Source: Cytophaga sp. FL35
GTDB lineage: Bacteria; Bacteroidota; Bacteroidia; Flavobacteriales; Flavobacteriaceae
Direction: 5' to 3'
DNA: 64,000 nucleotides
Assembly: GCF_014349235.1 (NCBI RefSeq)
Contig: NZ_JACSOH010000004.1
Span: forward strand, 1 to 64,000
Part shown: positions 52,163 through 61,119 of the stretch, piece by piece
Position numbering within the stretch: the stretch's first letter is position 1
Layout of the letters: every line of letters starts with the position of its first letter
The notes under the pieces: model-generated
Database searches by the model: none
What the model was told of the DNA's origin: nothing
What the model saw: the letters and a program-made list of their open reading frames with translations, nothing else
Made by a program: the position numbers and the translations under genes

Positions 52163-52891
52163 ATGAATCTCAATCGCAAACAATTATCTCTATTAATCAC
52201 CTTTTTCTCCATGGGAATTGTGGTGTTGTGCCTATACAACATTCATTTGGGAGGAACAGAAGAAGAGGATGAATATGTGGTAGAGATGCTCTTGGATGAT
52301 GAAATTTTGGAGGAACTTGAAGAAGAGGAGGAAGTTGAGGAAGAAATGGAAGAATCCGAATTGGTAAAAAGCCATATGGCCTATAACGAAACTGCCAAGC
52401 CTAGTTACGGTAATCCCGAACCCTTAAAAACATTGCAAGAGATCCTAGAGGAAAGAAATACTGCCGAAGAAGGTGAAAACAGTGATGAAATTTCCGATTC
52501 GGAGTATGCCGAACGGGTAAAGGAACTTCGCAAAAAACGGGAGGAAGCCAAACAAATGTTGGGCGAAAAAGAAGCCCAGAAACAAGAGTTCACTAATAAC
52601 TTAGCAAAAAGGCGCACTTCGGTTTCCTTTTCTTTGGTTGAGCGTAGCGGATATAGATTACCGCCACCTATTTACACCTGTATTGAGGGCGGCAAAGTGG
52701 TTATCAATATTGAGGTGAACTCTGCCGGAAACGTGATTGATGCCGATTATAACGCAAAAAGCTCGGGTACTTCCAATGGCTGTTTGGTAGACAATGCCAT
52801 CACCTATGCCTATAAAGCGAAGTTTAGCTCCTCATCAAAAGCAACCCAAAAAGGTACGATTACTTATTTATTTCAAGGAAAGGCTCGTTAA
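52163..52891 (+). CDS. TonB-like envelope protein with acidic linker
   Basis: This 242-residue protein has one N-terminal helix (about 9-29), a very acidic linker (about 33-65, with runs such as EELEEEEEVEEEMEESE), a charged coiled-coil stretch (about 110-150) and a C-terminal domain (about 160-242) with GGKVVINIEVNSAGNVIDAD and a late aromatic strand, as in TonB C-terminal domains. True TonB linkers are Pro/Lys-rich; here the linker is Glu-rich, so it may span the periplasm differently. It could be an energy transducer or a structural relative. It overlaps the convergent thioredoxin-like gene by 24 bp. Confidence 0.75.
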   Translation: MNLNRKQLSLLITFFSMGIVVLCLYNIHLGGTEEEDEYVVEMLLDDEILEELEEEEEVEEEMEESELVKSHMAYNETAKPSYGNPEPLKTLQEILEERNTAEEGENSDEISDSEYAERVKELRKKREEAKQMLGEKEAQKQEFTNNLAKRRTSVSFSLVERSGYRLPPPIYTCIEGGKVVINIEVNSAGNVIDADYNAKSSGTSNGCLVDNAITYAYKAKFSSSSKATQKGTITYLFQGKAR

Positions 52892-53497
52892 GAGCTCATT
52901 CAAAATAGTCTGCCCCTTGTCCTTATTATACCATTGTTGCAATTCTTCTTTTAACTCTGGCATTATTTTACCGTATTGTTCTTTGTGATGTAAAACCATC
53001 TGAGCTGCCGGTTGCGGTCGTGGGCCCCAATCACCCAAAACTTCTTTTGTCTCTTTATCTAGAATGATCAACTTAGGTATGGACATAGCCCCATTGGTCA
53101 AAAACCGGTTCATCAAATCCACGTGTTCATCTCTTAAAACCACTTTGAAGTTCAATTTATCAGTGTTTTGGGCAATTTTATTCATCACGGGCAACGACGG
53201 GGATGCATCCCCACACCAACTTTCCGTTAGAACCAGGAAAATTGTTTCCCTGTCTAATTTTTTGATTGTTTCGATTTGCTCTTCAGAAACCTTTACGGTT
53301 TTATCAAAGCGTTTCATACGTCTGTCATTAAGCATCGTATAATTGGCCAGAGCTTCGGTTTGATTGGGTCCTGAGGCTTTACCTTCCAAGGCCAGTTGGT
53401 TCACCATGGTCCTATAATCCTCATAATAAATAGCTTGCGAAAGGGCATTTTCAATTAATTCTCGAACGGTTTTTTCTTTAGTAGTGGAAAGGGTCAT
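52868..53497 (-). CDS. thioredoxin-fold family protein
   Basis: This 209-residue protein has a thioredoxin-like core at about 85-190: FLVLTESWCGDASPSLPVMN places WCGDA where thioredoxin has WCGPC, so only one active-site Cys is kept. A cis-Pro region (GAMSIPKLIIL) follows near 150. The family is widespread in Bacteroidota and Firmicutes without a settled function. No signal peptide is present. The missing second Cys rules out classical disulfide exchange within the motif. Confidence 0.82.
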   Translation of the reverse strand: MTLSTTKEKTVRELIENALSQAIYYEDYRTMVNQLALEGKASGPNQTEALANYTMLNDRRMKRFDKTVKVSEEQIETIKKLDRETIFLVLTESWCGDASPSLPVMNKIAQNTDKLNFKVVLRDEHVDLMNRFLTNGAMSIPKLIILDKETKEVLGDWGPRPQPAAQMVLHHKEQYGKIMPELKEELQQWYNKDKGQTILNELLTSLSLK

Positions 53498-53672
53498 AAA
53501 AAATTTACTCTAATATTGGGTTACTTTAGTTGTAGTTGCCCCCAGAAACTTACAAAAATTGTTATGTGCTATTTAAGTGAAAGTCAAAGCAAACATTTTA
53601 TGGTTTTCCCTACCTCTGAACTTCTAAAATTGCTTCATAAATCTTTTATCTTTATCCTATAAAATTTCAAAT

Positions 53673-54236
53673 ATGAGCAAAAACCGATGCGGATGGTGCT
53701 TGGGCGATGAGCTTTATGAAGCCTACCACGACCAAGAATGGGGTGTACCCGTAAAAGATGACGAAACTTTGTTTGAATTTTTGTTGTTGGAATCTTTTCA
53801 GGCCGGACTCAGTTGGATTACCATTTTAAAAAAGCGCGAAAATTTTAAAGAGGCCTTTGATCACTTTAATTACCAGAAAATTGCAACCTATGACGAGGCC
53901 AAAAAAGAAGAATTGAAGCAAAATGCCAGCATTATAAGAAACAAACTAAAAATAAGCGCAACCATTGGCAATGCTCAAGCATTTATGAAAGTTCAGGAAG
54001 AGTTTGGGTCTTTTAGCCACTACATCTGGGGGTTTGTAGGCCATCGACCTATAAAAAATAGAGTAAAATATTATAAAGATGCTCCTGCAACCACTGAAAT
54101 TTCAGACCTGATAAGTAAAGACCTAAAAAAGAGAGGTTTTAAATTTGTGGGCAGTACCATTGTCTACGCTTTTATGCAAGCTACGGGAATGGTAAACGAT
54201 CACGAAACAGATTGCTTTAGATATAATGAAGTTTAG
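53673..54236 (+). CDS. tag: DNA-3-methyladenine glycosylase I
   Basis: This 187-residue base-excision enzyme removes 3-methyladenine. The zinc-binding residues are visible: RCGWCLGDELYEAYHDQEWG has the N-terminal Cys and His, and VNDHETDCFRY has the C-terminal His and Cys. The lesion-binding EFLLLESFQAGLSWITIL segment near 37-54 is intact. The length is normal. The next gene starts 10 bp later and may be co-transcribed. Confidence 0.95.
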   Translation: MSKNRCGWCLGDELYEAYHDQEWGVPVKDDETLFEFLLLESFQAGLSWITILKKRENFKEAFDHFNYQKIATYDEAKKEELKQNASIIRNKLKISATIGNAQAFMKVQEEFGSFSHYIWGFVGHRPIKNRVKYYKDAPATTEISDLISKDLKKRGFKFVGSTIVYAFMQATGMVNDHETDCFRYNEV

Positions 54237-54246
54237 TCAAAAATTT

Positions 54247-54834
54247 ATGAAGAAACCATTTTTCGCACTATTAAGTCTTTGCCTGCTATTATCCGTTCAA
54301 TTGGGTACGGCCCAAAATAAGTATGAGCGTGAGTACCGCATAAAAAAATCGCAATTTCCGGAGAAGGCCCTTGAACTTATTTCCACAAAATTGGAAGATG
54401 CAAGACGTGTACGGTTTTACAAAGAAACAGATAGCATCAAGGTTAGCTATGAGGCAAAATTTAAAAAAGACCACCTACATTATAGCGTAGAGTTTGATGA
54501 AGATGGAGTACTGGAAGATGTTGAAATACTCATAAAGTCCATAGATATCCCCGATGACTCTTATTCCCTAATGACCAAGTACCTAGAAAAGAAATTCATC
54601 CGGTATAGGATTAGAAGAATGCAACAACAATATCCTGTTGGCGCAGACCCTATTGAAACTACTTTGAGAAATGCATTTCAAAATTTGATGCTTCCTACCA
54701 TTAAATACGAACTTATTGTCTCTGGTAAAGGTGATTCTGGCTATCAACAATTTGAAATACTCTTTAATGCCAATGGCGATTTTGAGAAAATAAGAAAGTC
54801 GCTTCCTCCTAATTACGACCATGTTCTTTACTAG
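54247..54834 (+). CDS. secreted protein of unknown function
   Basis: This 195-residue protein has a clear signal peptide (MKKPFFALLSLCLLLSVQLG, cut after about residue 23) and a mature part of strands and helices that lacks Cys. It contains a PepSY-like phrase YSVEFDEDGVLEDVEILI and ends FEILFNANGDFEKIRKSLPP, so two short repeat-like beta elements are possible. I do not recognise the family with certainty. The start at 54247 was chosen over 54226 because it gives a standard signal peptide and avoids overlap with tag. The gene overlaps the DUF2490 gene by 14 bp, so the two are probably coupled. Confidence 0.7.
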   Translation: MKKPFFALLSLCLLLSVQLGTAQNKYEREYRIKKSQFPEKALELISTKLEDARRVRFYKETDSIKVSYEAKFKKDHLHYSVEFDEDGVLEDVEILIKSIDIPDDSYSLMTKYLEKKFIRYRIRRMQQQYPVGADPIETTLRNAFQNLMLPTIKYELIVSGKGDSGYQQFEILFNANGDFEKIRKSLPPNYDHVLY

Positions 54835-55504
54835 ACTTCTTACACTCTTTTTCTTTACGATTGTTTGGGTGAAGGATTTACGGGGGCAGGAAAATTTTGT
54901 TCTTTATACAGAGCCTAACGTGGCCATCAATTACGATGTGGCTACCAACTACTCCCATAACTTTGAGTTCGCCAACAGAAGCTACCTCTATGATGAGGAG
55001 CTTCAACTGAAGGTAAGGCAATTTGAAATCTCCCATTTCTCAAAGCTTAATATTGGTTTTGACCAGAGTATCGCCATGGGGGTAAAATATAGATGGCGAG
55101 AACATTTTGAAAATGACAAGGAAAATGAGTTGCGGCTTACGGAACAATACAACATTACCAATAGAAACGGGAGTTTAAGGTTGGGAAACCGTTTTAGGGT
55201 AGAACAAAGAATAAATCCATCTGTTACTACCCATAGATTTCGATATAGATTTGCGCTAGATACGCCGTTAAGTGGTGAAAAACTCGATGTTGGCGAAGCC
55301 TATTTTGTGATTTCAACAGAAGCCTTACTAAGCGCAGCCAAGTCGCAAAAACCGGAATTTGATCAAAGGCTCACCTCCCAAATTGGATGGCTGGTAAACC
55401 CCGAAACCAAATTACAGACAGGGCTGGAATACCGGATTGAAAATTATGGGCAAGAACCCGCCTATGTCATGCTTTTATTGGCCAGCCTTGTTTTCTCCCT
55501 TTAG
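54821..55504 (+). CDS. DUF2490-like outer-membrane beta-barrel protein
   Basis: This 227-residue protein has a signal peptide (about 1-22) and a mature part of amphipathic strands with alternating aromatic residues (SIAMGVKYRWREHF, RLGNRFRVEQRI, RFRYRFALDTPL), ending in LLLASLVFSL. This is the pattern of the DUF2490 group of small outer-membrane barrels. It is coupled to the preceding secreted protein by a 14-bp overlap and overlaps aat tail to tail by 30 bp. The function is unknown; a channel or structural protein is possible. Confidence 0.75.
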   Translation: MFFTRLLTLFFFTIVWVKDLRGQENFVLYTEPNVAINYDVATNYSHNFEFANRSYLYDEELQLKVRQFEISHFSKLNIGFDQSIAMGVKYRWREHFENDKENELRLTEQYNITNRNGSLRLGNRFRVEQRINPSVTTHRFRYRFALDTPLSGEKLDVGEAYFVISTEALLSAAKSQKPEFDQRLTSQIGWLVNPETKLQTGLEYRIENYGQEPAYVMLLLASLVFSL

Positions 55505-56128
55505 TAGTTCCAAAAACGTCTCGCGTGGCACTTCCTTTGCACCCAAACTGGCCAAATGATCGGTATACATCTGGCAATCTACCATGAGATAATTTTTGCT
55601 TTCCAATTCTTGGGCCATTTTTATAAAAGCGAATTTAGAAGCATTACTCACCGTAGAGAACATACTTTCCCCGCAAAATACGTGGCCTAAGTCTATACCG
55701 TAGAGTCCGCCTACCAAAGTAGTGTCCTGCCAGACTTCATATGAAACGGCCTTTCCCATTTGGTGTAACTTACCGTAAGCATTTTGCATTTTTTGGGTAA
55801 TCCAAGTGCCGTCTTGGTCTTTTCTTTCAATTTGTGAACAGTTTCTTATTACCTCTTGAAAGCTTTTGTTCTTAGTTAACTGAAAGCTATCGGATTTGAG
55901 AACCTTTCGCATGCTTTTTGAAATCTTCACTTCCCTTGGTCTTAAAATCATTCTTGGGTCTGGAGACCACCACATGATAATGGCATCATCATTGAACCAA
56001 GGAAAAATTCCATTTCTATAGGCCAATAATAAACGCTCAGGAGAAAGATCACCGCCAACTGCCAACAATCCTTCCTCATTAGCATTTTCAACAGGAGGGA
56101 ATTTCAGTTCTGCACTAACTAAATACAT
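55475..56128 (-). CDS. aat: leucyl/phenylalanyl-tRNA-protein transferase
   Basis: This 217-residue enzyme adds Leu or Phe to proteins with basic N-termini, marking them for ClpAP by the N-degron pathway. The motifs GLLAVGGDLSPERLLLAYRN (about 20-39), GIFPWFNDDAIIMWWSPDPR, SYEVWQDTTLVGGLYGI and FCGESMFSTVSNASKFAF are all in place. It lies 11 bp downstream of the PD40 gene on the same strand. Confidence 0.95.
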   Translation of the reverse strand: MYLVSAELKFPPVENANEEGLLAVGGDLSPERLLLAYRNGIFPWFNDDAIIMWWSPDPRMILRPREVKISKSMRKVLKSDSFQLTKNKSFQEVIRNCSQIERKDQDGTWITQKMQNAYGKLHQMGKAVSYEVWQDTTLVGGLYGIDLGHVFCGESMFSTVSNASKFAFIKMAQELESKNYLMVDCQMYTDHLASLGAKEVPRETFLELLKGENKAGQ

Positions 56129-56139
56129 AAACTAAGCCA

Positions 56140-57159
56140 TTACAATTTATCGATCCCCACATAGTAAAGGTCAAAACCTCCTAAGCCCTCCGGCCGATTG
56201 GAAGAGAAAATCATCAAATCATTACTAAAATCATCTTGTTTTCTAATTATCGGTCGAAATTCATCAAATTCTGTGTTGATATCACCTCCAAAATTAACTG
56301 GCGAAGACCAATTTCCATTCTCATATGTGGAATAATAAAGATCATAACCGCCAAATCCCCCTTCCCTATTTGACGCGAAAACTAACATACTCCCTAATAT
56401 GAAGGGACATTTATCATCCCCTTTCGAAGATAAAGTGGCATTTATCGTGGTGGATGAATCCGTGTCAGATAGTGTCCTCAATATATCCTTGGTAGTATCC
56501 ACGGTATTTTCATAAATATTAAAAACGCCATTGCGATTAGAAGTAAAATACAATTTTGACTTTTCTGCATCAAAGGTAGCATACGCATCATCATGGTCTG
56601 AATTGAGGAAAGAAACATTTTGAGGTGAGCTATAGTATTCGCTGCTTAAATTGTGGGTAAACATTATATCTTGGCTCCCATTCATATCACTGGAGTAGAG
56701 CAACACATGGCCTTTGTAGGAACTTCTTAGGTTATTATTTTCAATGCTTTCCACTTCACCTATTGGAATTAGATTTGGACCAAGTTCGTTGTACATTGTA
56801 TTTATATTTCGCAATCCACTATGAATGTTTTTATAATCTTCAACGACATCTAGATGACCGTGAGTGTTGTTGAATAACCTTAGTGTACCATCCCTTTTTG
56901 AAAATTCAATACTAAGTAGTTTGTAAATAACATTATAGTTAGCCCCTCCACTATTTCGATTGGTGGTAAAACATAAAGGAAAAGTATCCCCTAATGTAGG
57001 AGCTGTGGAATTGTAATCATCAAATGAACTATTAAATTCTACCAGGTTTTCAGGTATATCAGGAAAGATACCAATCAGGAAATGATCATCGTCATTTAAT
57101 ATACACGCTCCACAAAACAACATGCACAACAAACCATATAATCGCTTAAATGACAACAT
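56140..57159 (-). CDS. PD40/WD40-like beta-propeller protein, probable lipoprotein
   Basis: This 339-residue protein has an N-terminal hydrophobic segment (about 7-19) with a lipobox-like FCGAC and a mature part beginning ILNDDDHF. Three or four PD40-type repeats are visible: [30 protein letters not shown] and [18 protein letters not shown]. In Bacteroidota such propellers occur in envelope proteins, often with OmpA domains, which are absent here. The substrate or partner is unknown. It is upstream of aat. Confidence 0.8.
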   Translation of the reverse strand: MLSFKRLYGLLCMLFCGACILNDDDHFLIGIFPDIPENLVEFNSSFDDYNSTAPTLGDTFPLCFTTNRNSGGANYNVIYKLLSIEFSKRDGTLRLFNNTHGHLDVVEDYKNIHSGLRNINTMYNELGPNLIPIGEVESIENNNLRSSYKGHVLLYSSDMNGSQDIMFTHNLSSEYYSSPQNVSFLNSDHDDAYATFDAEKSKLYFTSNRNGVFNIYENTVDTTKDILRTLSDTDSSTTINATLSSKGDDKCPFILGSMLVFASNREGGFGGYDLYYSTYENGNWSSPVNFGGDINTEFDEFRPIIRKQDDFSNDLMIFSSNRPEGLGGFDLYYVGIDKL

Positions 57160-57193
57160 CTTATCCCTATTATAATCTACTCATGAAACTAAA

Positions 57194-57231
57194 TAAAAAA
57201 ACCTGCAAGCCAAAATTTAGCGAGCAGGTTT
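57194..57231 (-). terminator. terminator after the DUF3127 gene
   Basis: Read on the minus strand, AACCTGC (57230-57224) pairs with GCAGGTT (57206-57200), followed by TTTTTATTT. The loop of 17 bases contains a further AAATTT palindrome. It lies 24 bp after the DUF3127 stop codon. Confidence 0.8.
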
Positions 57232-57254
57232 CTCTTAAATCTCTAGATTACCGT

Positions 57255-57632
57255 TTAAAACGGTAAATCATCATGATCTTCCTCATTTAGATCATCTACA
57301 GGGGCAAAGGCGTCTGCCGGTGGAACCGGAGGCATTTGTCCGCCACTAGGCTCTTGTTGTAAGTTTTCAATTCTCCACCCTTGAATGGAGTTAAAGTATT
57401 TTACCTCACCTTGAGGGTTGGTCCACTCCCTACCTCTAAGGTTGATACTTACCTTTACATCTTGTCCAATATTGTAATTGTTCAATAAATCTGTTTTATC
57501 CTGAACAAATTCTATCATTAAATGCTGCGGGTATTGCTCCTCCGTCGTTACAACCACTTCTCGCTTTCTAAAACCATTGTTTCCAAAGGTTTGAACCTCG
57601 CCGATTTTCTTAATTTTTCCCTGTACTTCCAT
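57255..57632 (-). CDS. DUF3127 protein (OB-fold type) with SSB-like acidic C-terminal tip
   Basis: This 125-residue protein consists of a DUF3127 domain (about 1-90: VQGKIKKIGEVQTFGNNGFR, KREVVVTTEEQYPQHLMIEF, VKVSINLRGREW), a Pro-rich linker (PPVPPADAFAPVDD) and the acidic tail EEDHDDLPF. The tail closely resembles the DDDIPF tip by which single-stranded DNA-binding proteins recruit repair and replication partners, and the domain is compatible with an OB-fold. DUF3127 is described as uncharacterised. A role in DNA metabolism is an inference from this architecture. Confidence 0.85.
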   Translation of the reverse strand: MEVQGKIKKIGEVQTFGNNGFRKREVVVTTEEQYPQHLMIEFVQDKTDLLNNYNIGQDVKVSINLRGREWTNPQGEVKYFNSIQGWRIENLQQEPSGGQMPPVPPADAFAPVDDLNEEDHDDLPF

Positions 57633-57766
57633 GACTACGAATTATATGTTAACTGAAACTATTTAATTTTTAAAAGTAGGGCTATTGTAATGATCTACCT
57701 AAGAAAAAGAAAAGAAGTTATTAATAATCGTATCCCAAAAAAACTACCTAATTAACACCAGAAATT

Positions 57767-58573
57767 TCAATCCTTGGGCATTCCCAAAAGATACGTACCC
57801 AATGGTTTGCCGTTTGCTTTTAATGCCGGCCCTTTGCTCCAACTATACGTATCTGAGTGAAGCCCTTTCAAAAGTACATCCAAGTCCTTCATCGCGTACA
57901 TTCTAGGTAACGAAGCCTGTCCATCCCAAGCATAACAGATGGGAATTACAGGAATGAGATACGTAAATAAAACTTGTTTAAATGTTAAGTTCTTTACGAA
58001 TGGCGTCATAAAAAAAACCATCATTACAAGTATGGCCAATGAAATGGGCAAAAGCAGCCACCAAAGTAATAACGGCATCTTATTTTCGGCCATTTCATAG
58101 ATTAATATGGGTTCGTTATTATCCTTTGCAGTTTTCAAAATTTGTCTTGCCGCTTTAGGAGGCATATGATGAAAACTATTGACCAAGGTTTTTAAACCAG
58201 CAGGTACTTGGGATAAATCGGTAGCATTTACGGGATCAGTATAATAGGAGATTTTAGGATTTCCTTGCGCAGAAAATTTCTTGATAATCTTCTTATTGGG
58301 ATACAAATCTGTCATCAACAATCGAACATCTTGCAACCCATCAGTTTGATGCAACTGCCCTAGTACATCTGGCATACACCCACCCGAGCCCGACCCTAAA
58401 TCTACAATCTGATTTAAGTTATTTTCTTTAAGAATTCCCGCCAAGAGATGGGACAACACTTCGGAAATACCCATCATACGGTGCAGCACCGCGATTAAAT
58501 TGGTCATTCCCGTCCGTACAGAAGAGGGAAACCATGAAAAATCCTCGAACTCAAATAACTGTATTCGTTTCAT
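57767..58573 (-). CDS. SAM-dependent methyltransferase with two C-terminal membrane helices
   Basis: This 268-residue protein has motif I IVDLGSGSGGCMPD near 57-70, an LMTDLYPNKK acidic-loop region and VNSFHHMPPKAARQILKTAK as post-motif. After the catalytic part come two hydrophobic segments (about 165-190 and 196-215), so the enzyme may be held at the membrane. It overlaps the flavin reductase gene by 23 bp on the same strand, indicating coupled translation. The substrate is unknown; a small lipid or quinone-like molecule would fit the membrane link. Confidence 0.82.
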   Translation of the reverse strand: MKRIQLFEFEDFSWFPSSVRTGMTNLIAVLHRMMGISEVLSHLLAGILKENNLNQIVDLGSGSGGCMPDVLGQLHQTDGLQDVRLLMTDLYPNKKIIKKFSAQGNPKISYYTDPVNATDLSQVPAGLKTLVNSFHHMPPKAARQILKTAKDNNEPILIYEMAENKMPLLLWWLLLPISLAILVMMVFFMTPFVKNLTFKQVLFTYLIPVIPICYAWDGQASLPRMYAMKDLDVLLKGLHSDTYSWSKGPALKANGKPLGTYLLGMPKD

Positions 58574-59441
58574 TGATCAATAGAATTTTCCAAGCTGTGA
58601 CCACATCCCCTTTTTCCAAAAATTTACGGGCTTGTTTATGCAGTTGCTCGGTATTCAAGCCCTTATATCCGGAATGTTCCTTTAAAAATTCATCCACTTG
58701 ATCAAAGGACGGTATTTTTTCAACATTTCCTAATAGACCCAGATCGTTTCCCGAAAGTACGGTACTGTTCTTTATGGCATTGGGCAGGGCATCTACACCC
58801 ATGCCAATACTCGATAGGGGCTTTGGCACTTCAAACATACCCTTATTCGCCCTAGTGTACCAATTGCCTCCCATACGTGCCACTTGGTCTATTTTACGTT
58901 GGTCTATTACTCCGTTTACATCCACTATAGCCCGATCTATATGTATTTTGACTACCTCTGAAAAAATAAGGTTACCTGCACCACCGTCCCTTCCCAGAGC
59001 TTCTACCTTTGTAACCTTGCATTCAAACTGTACAGGCGATTCGCCTACCCTAAAAGGCTGCACTATATCTGACTTTACCATGGTGAGTCCGCTTTTCTCA
59101 AACTCGTTGGTGCCTTTAGGATACTCCGTACTGGAAAGTGACATCTGTTGCACCATATCATAATTGACTATATTAATCACCACTTCCTTGGTCAGAAGTA
59201 CGTTTTGTAAGGTATGCTTCGTAGTATTGTCCCTAACCCTGCGTGCCGGTGAAAAAATAAGAATGGGTGGATTGCTACCAAAAACATTAAAAAAACTGAA
59301 AGGTGATAAATTAGGCCTGCCTTTTTCATCTACCGTACTCGCAAATGCAATTGGTCTAGGTCCCACAGCCCCTAGAAGATAACCATGTAATTCCCCCGTT
59401 GAAACACTCCCCGGAAGAATTGAAATCATTTCTTTTGCCAT
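58551..59441 (-). CDS. flavin reductase family protein (FMN-binding split barrel)
   Basis: This 296-residue protein has an FMN-binding split-barrel domain (about 10-200: GAVGPRPIAFASTVDEKGR, NLSPFSFFNVFGSNPPILIF, KEVVINIVNYDMVQQMSLSS) with a C-terminal extension rich in helices. Family members reduce free flavin or carry FMN for partner oxygenases. It is translationally coupled to the methyltransferase gene. The partner enzyme is unknown. Confidence 0.9.
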   Translation of the reverse strand: MAKEMISILPGSVSTGELHGYLLGAVGPRPIAFASTVDEKGRPNLSPFSFFNVFGSNPPILIFSPARRVRDNTTKHTLQNVLLTKEVVINIVNYDMVQQMSLSSTEYPKGTNEFEKSGLTMVKSDIVQPFRVGESPVQFECKVTKVEALGRDGGAGNLIFSEVVKIHIDRAIVDVNGVIDQRKIDQVARMGGNWYTRANKGMFEVPKPLSSIGMGVDALPNAIKNSTVLSGNDLGLLGNVEKIPSFDQVDEFLKEHSGYKGLNTEQLHKQARKFLEKGDVVTAWKILLINETNTVI

Positions 59442-59519
59442 AGTCCTAAAGATACAAATTTCCGCAATGGAGCCCGAGGCTCAAATGCTGTAATTATACC
59501 AATTTGCACTTGTTTACGT

Positions 59520-59527
59520 TATATTTG
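59520..59527 (+). promoter_or_regulatory. Bacteroidota -7 promoter element
   Basis: TATATTTG fits TAnnTTTG, 53 bp before the sensor kinase start codon. TTTG at 59503 is the nearest upstream match but is closer than usual (13 bp). Confidence 0.5.
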
Positions 59528-59579
59528 GTGAGAACACAACGCACAATGAAAATTCTGGGTTGGCATAGATTATTTGTTA

Positions 59580-60731
59580 ATGAACTTTAACCCTAAAAAT
59601 AAGACCTCCAATATCTTTTTATTGATAGCATCCTTTGTTATCGTGAGTCTTATTTTATGGAATACCAACAGTTTTTTTAAAAAATTCAAAGAAGAAGAGC
59701 GTTTAAAAATGGAGATATGGGCAACGGCCCAATCAGAATTTCAAGCTTCTTCAGAAGATATGGATTTGGGGAATCTACACCTCAAGGTTTTTCAAAACAA
59801 TACCTCTACCCCAATGATATTGGTAAATAAAGACGGATCGATCAAAACCAATAACATGCCGCCAGAACGGATCAATGATACGGCATTTATTCAACAACGT
59901 ATTAAAAAATTCAGAAACGAGAATGTCCCCATATCAATCGACCAACAGGGTGAGCATTTGGCCACATTGTATTATGGAAATTCAGAAGTTTTGAACAAAC
60001 TCAAGTTTTATCCCATTGCCCTGTTACTCATTATTTTTCTTTTTGGCGCCGTCATATTTTTCTTTTTCAAGACAAACAAAGCTTCCGAACAGAATAAATT
60101 ATGGGCGGGTATGGCCAAAGAGACCGCCCACCAAATTGGCACTCCCCTTTCTTCCTTATTGGGTTGGAACGAACTTTTAAAGGCCGAAAATATCAGCCCT
60201 GAGATTACCCAAGAAATCCAAAAGGATATTTCAAGATTGGAAACCATTACCGAGCGTTTTTCCAAAATTGGATCCTTACCCAAATTGGATGCACAGGACA
60301 TTGTGGAGCAGACCAAGGAGGCCTATGAATATTTAAAGCTTCGTAGTTCTGACCTTATCAAATTTTCATTTGACTCGCAAATAGCGCACTTACCGGTACT
60401 TTTAAACAAAAGCCTCTATCATTGGACCATTGAAAACTTGGTCAAAAATGGCATTGATGCCATGAAAGGTAAAGGAGAAATTGGTATAAAAATCCTTTCG
60501 GACGGTAAGAACGTACATATACAGGTGTCCGATACAGGGCATGGTATTCCAAAAAGCGATTTCCAGTCCATTTTCAATCCTGGGGTGACCTCCAAAAAAA
60601 GAGGATGGGGCCTGGGCCTTTCTTTGGTAAAACGAATCGTGGAGGAGTATCACAAGGGAAAGGTTAGAGTGCTTACCTCTAGTAAAGCGGGCACAATTAT
60701 GCAAATTTCCCTAAAACGAATGGAAACTTAA
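59580..60731 (+). CDS. sensor histidine kinase without cognate regulator nearby
   Basis: This 383-residue kinase has a helix at about 13-32, an extracytoplasmic domain (about 35-140), a second helix (about 146-166) and a kinase core. The H-box GMAKETAHQIGTPLSSLLGW holds the phospho-acceptor His near 183. The N-box NLVKNGIDAM and the G-boxes DTGHGIPKSDF and GWGLGLSLVKR follow. The start is ATG 59580; a TTG two codons upstream is less likely. No response regulator gene is adjacent. It is followed by a zinc-ribbon protein, HIT and greA, a neighbourhood I associate with Flavobacteriaceae. Confidence 0.9.
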   Translation: MNFNPKNKTSNIFLLIASFVIVSLILWNTNSFFKKFKEEERLKMEIWATAQSEFQASSEDMDLGNLHLKVFQNNTSTPMILVNKDGSIKTNNMPPERINDTAFIQQRIKKFRNENVPISIDQQGEHLATLYYGNSEVLNKLKFYPIALLLIIFLFGAVIFFFFKTNKASEQNKLWAGMAKETAHQIGTPLSSLLGWNELLKAENISPEITQEIQKDISRLETITERFSKIGSLPKLDAQDIVEQTKEAYEYLKLRSSDLIKFSFDSQIAHLPVLLNKSLYHWTIENLVKNGIDAMKGKGEIGIKILSDGKNVHIQVSDTGHGIPKSDFQSIFNPGVTSKKRGWGLGLSLVKRIVEEYHKGKVRVLTSSKAGTIMQISLKRMET

Positions 60732-60765
60732 GTCCGAAATTTTTCGGCACTTAAATACAGTATTT

Positions 60766-61119
60766 ATGTCTAAGGAAAAATTAATGGTCATTAAAGAAGC
60801 AGACCTTACCAATAATTGTCCGGAATGCTTTAACCAAGACCTCAAACTTTCTTTCTATCAAAAACATTACGCGAGCAAATTTGCTTACAGGGTAAGTGAT
60901 GAAATATCGCACCAACTTATTTGTAACAAGTGCAATAGCACTATTTATCCAGTCAGTTGGACGGAGGATATTGAACGAACGTTCGATTATTATCAGAAAA
61001 TGGCACAGCCTCAACCTGCTTCCCGTTCCTTTACATCCTTATTTTGGATTCTTTTATTCGGTGGTATAGCTATTGTAGCCGCCGGCATTTACTTCCTGTT
61101 TCAGCAAAACCTTATATAG
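60766..61119 (+). CDS. small zinc-ribbon membrane protein
   Basis: This 117-residue protein has two CxxC pairs, NCPECF (near 18-21) and ICNKCN (near 48-51), which should bind one zinc. A single C-terminal helix follows (about 92-112). The ribbon would face the cytoplasm. It lies 34 bp after the sensor kinase gene and may be co-transcribed. I do not know the family; a role in kinase signalling is possible but unproven. It overlaps the HIT gene tail to tail by 8 bp. Confidence 0.72.
   Translation: MSKEKLMVIKEADLTNNCPECFNQDLKLSFYQKHYASKFAYRVSDEISHQLICNKCNSTIYPVSWTEDIERTFDYYQKMAQPQPASRSFTSLFWILLFGGIAIVAAGIYFLFQQNLI

Noticed and set aside
53564-53662. Short open frame MCYLSESQSKHFM... upstream of tag
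   Set aside because: It is 32 codons in AT-rich intergenic DNA, has no family resemblance that I can defend and no promoter.
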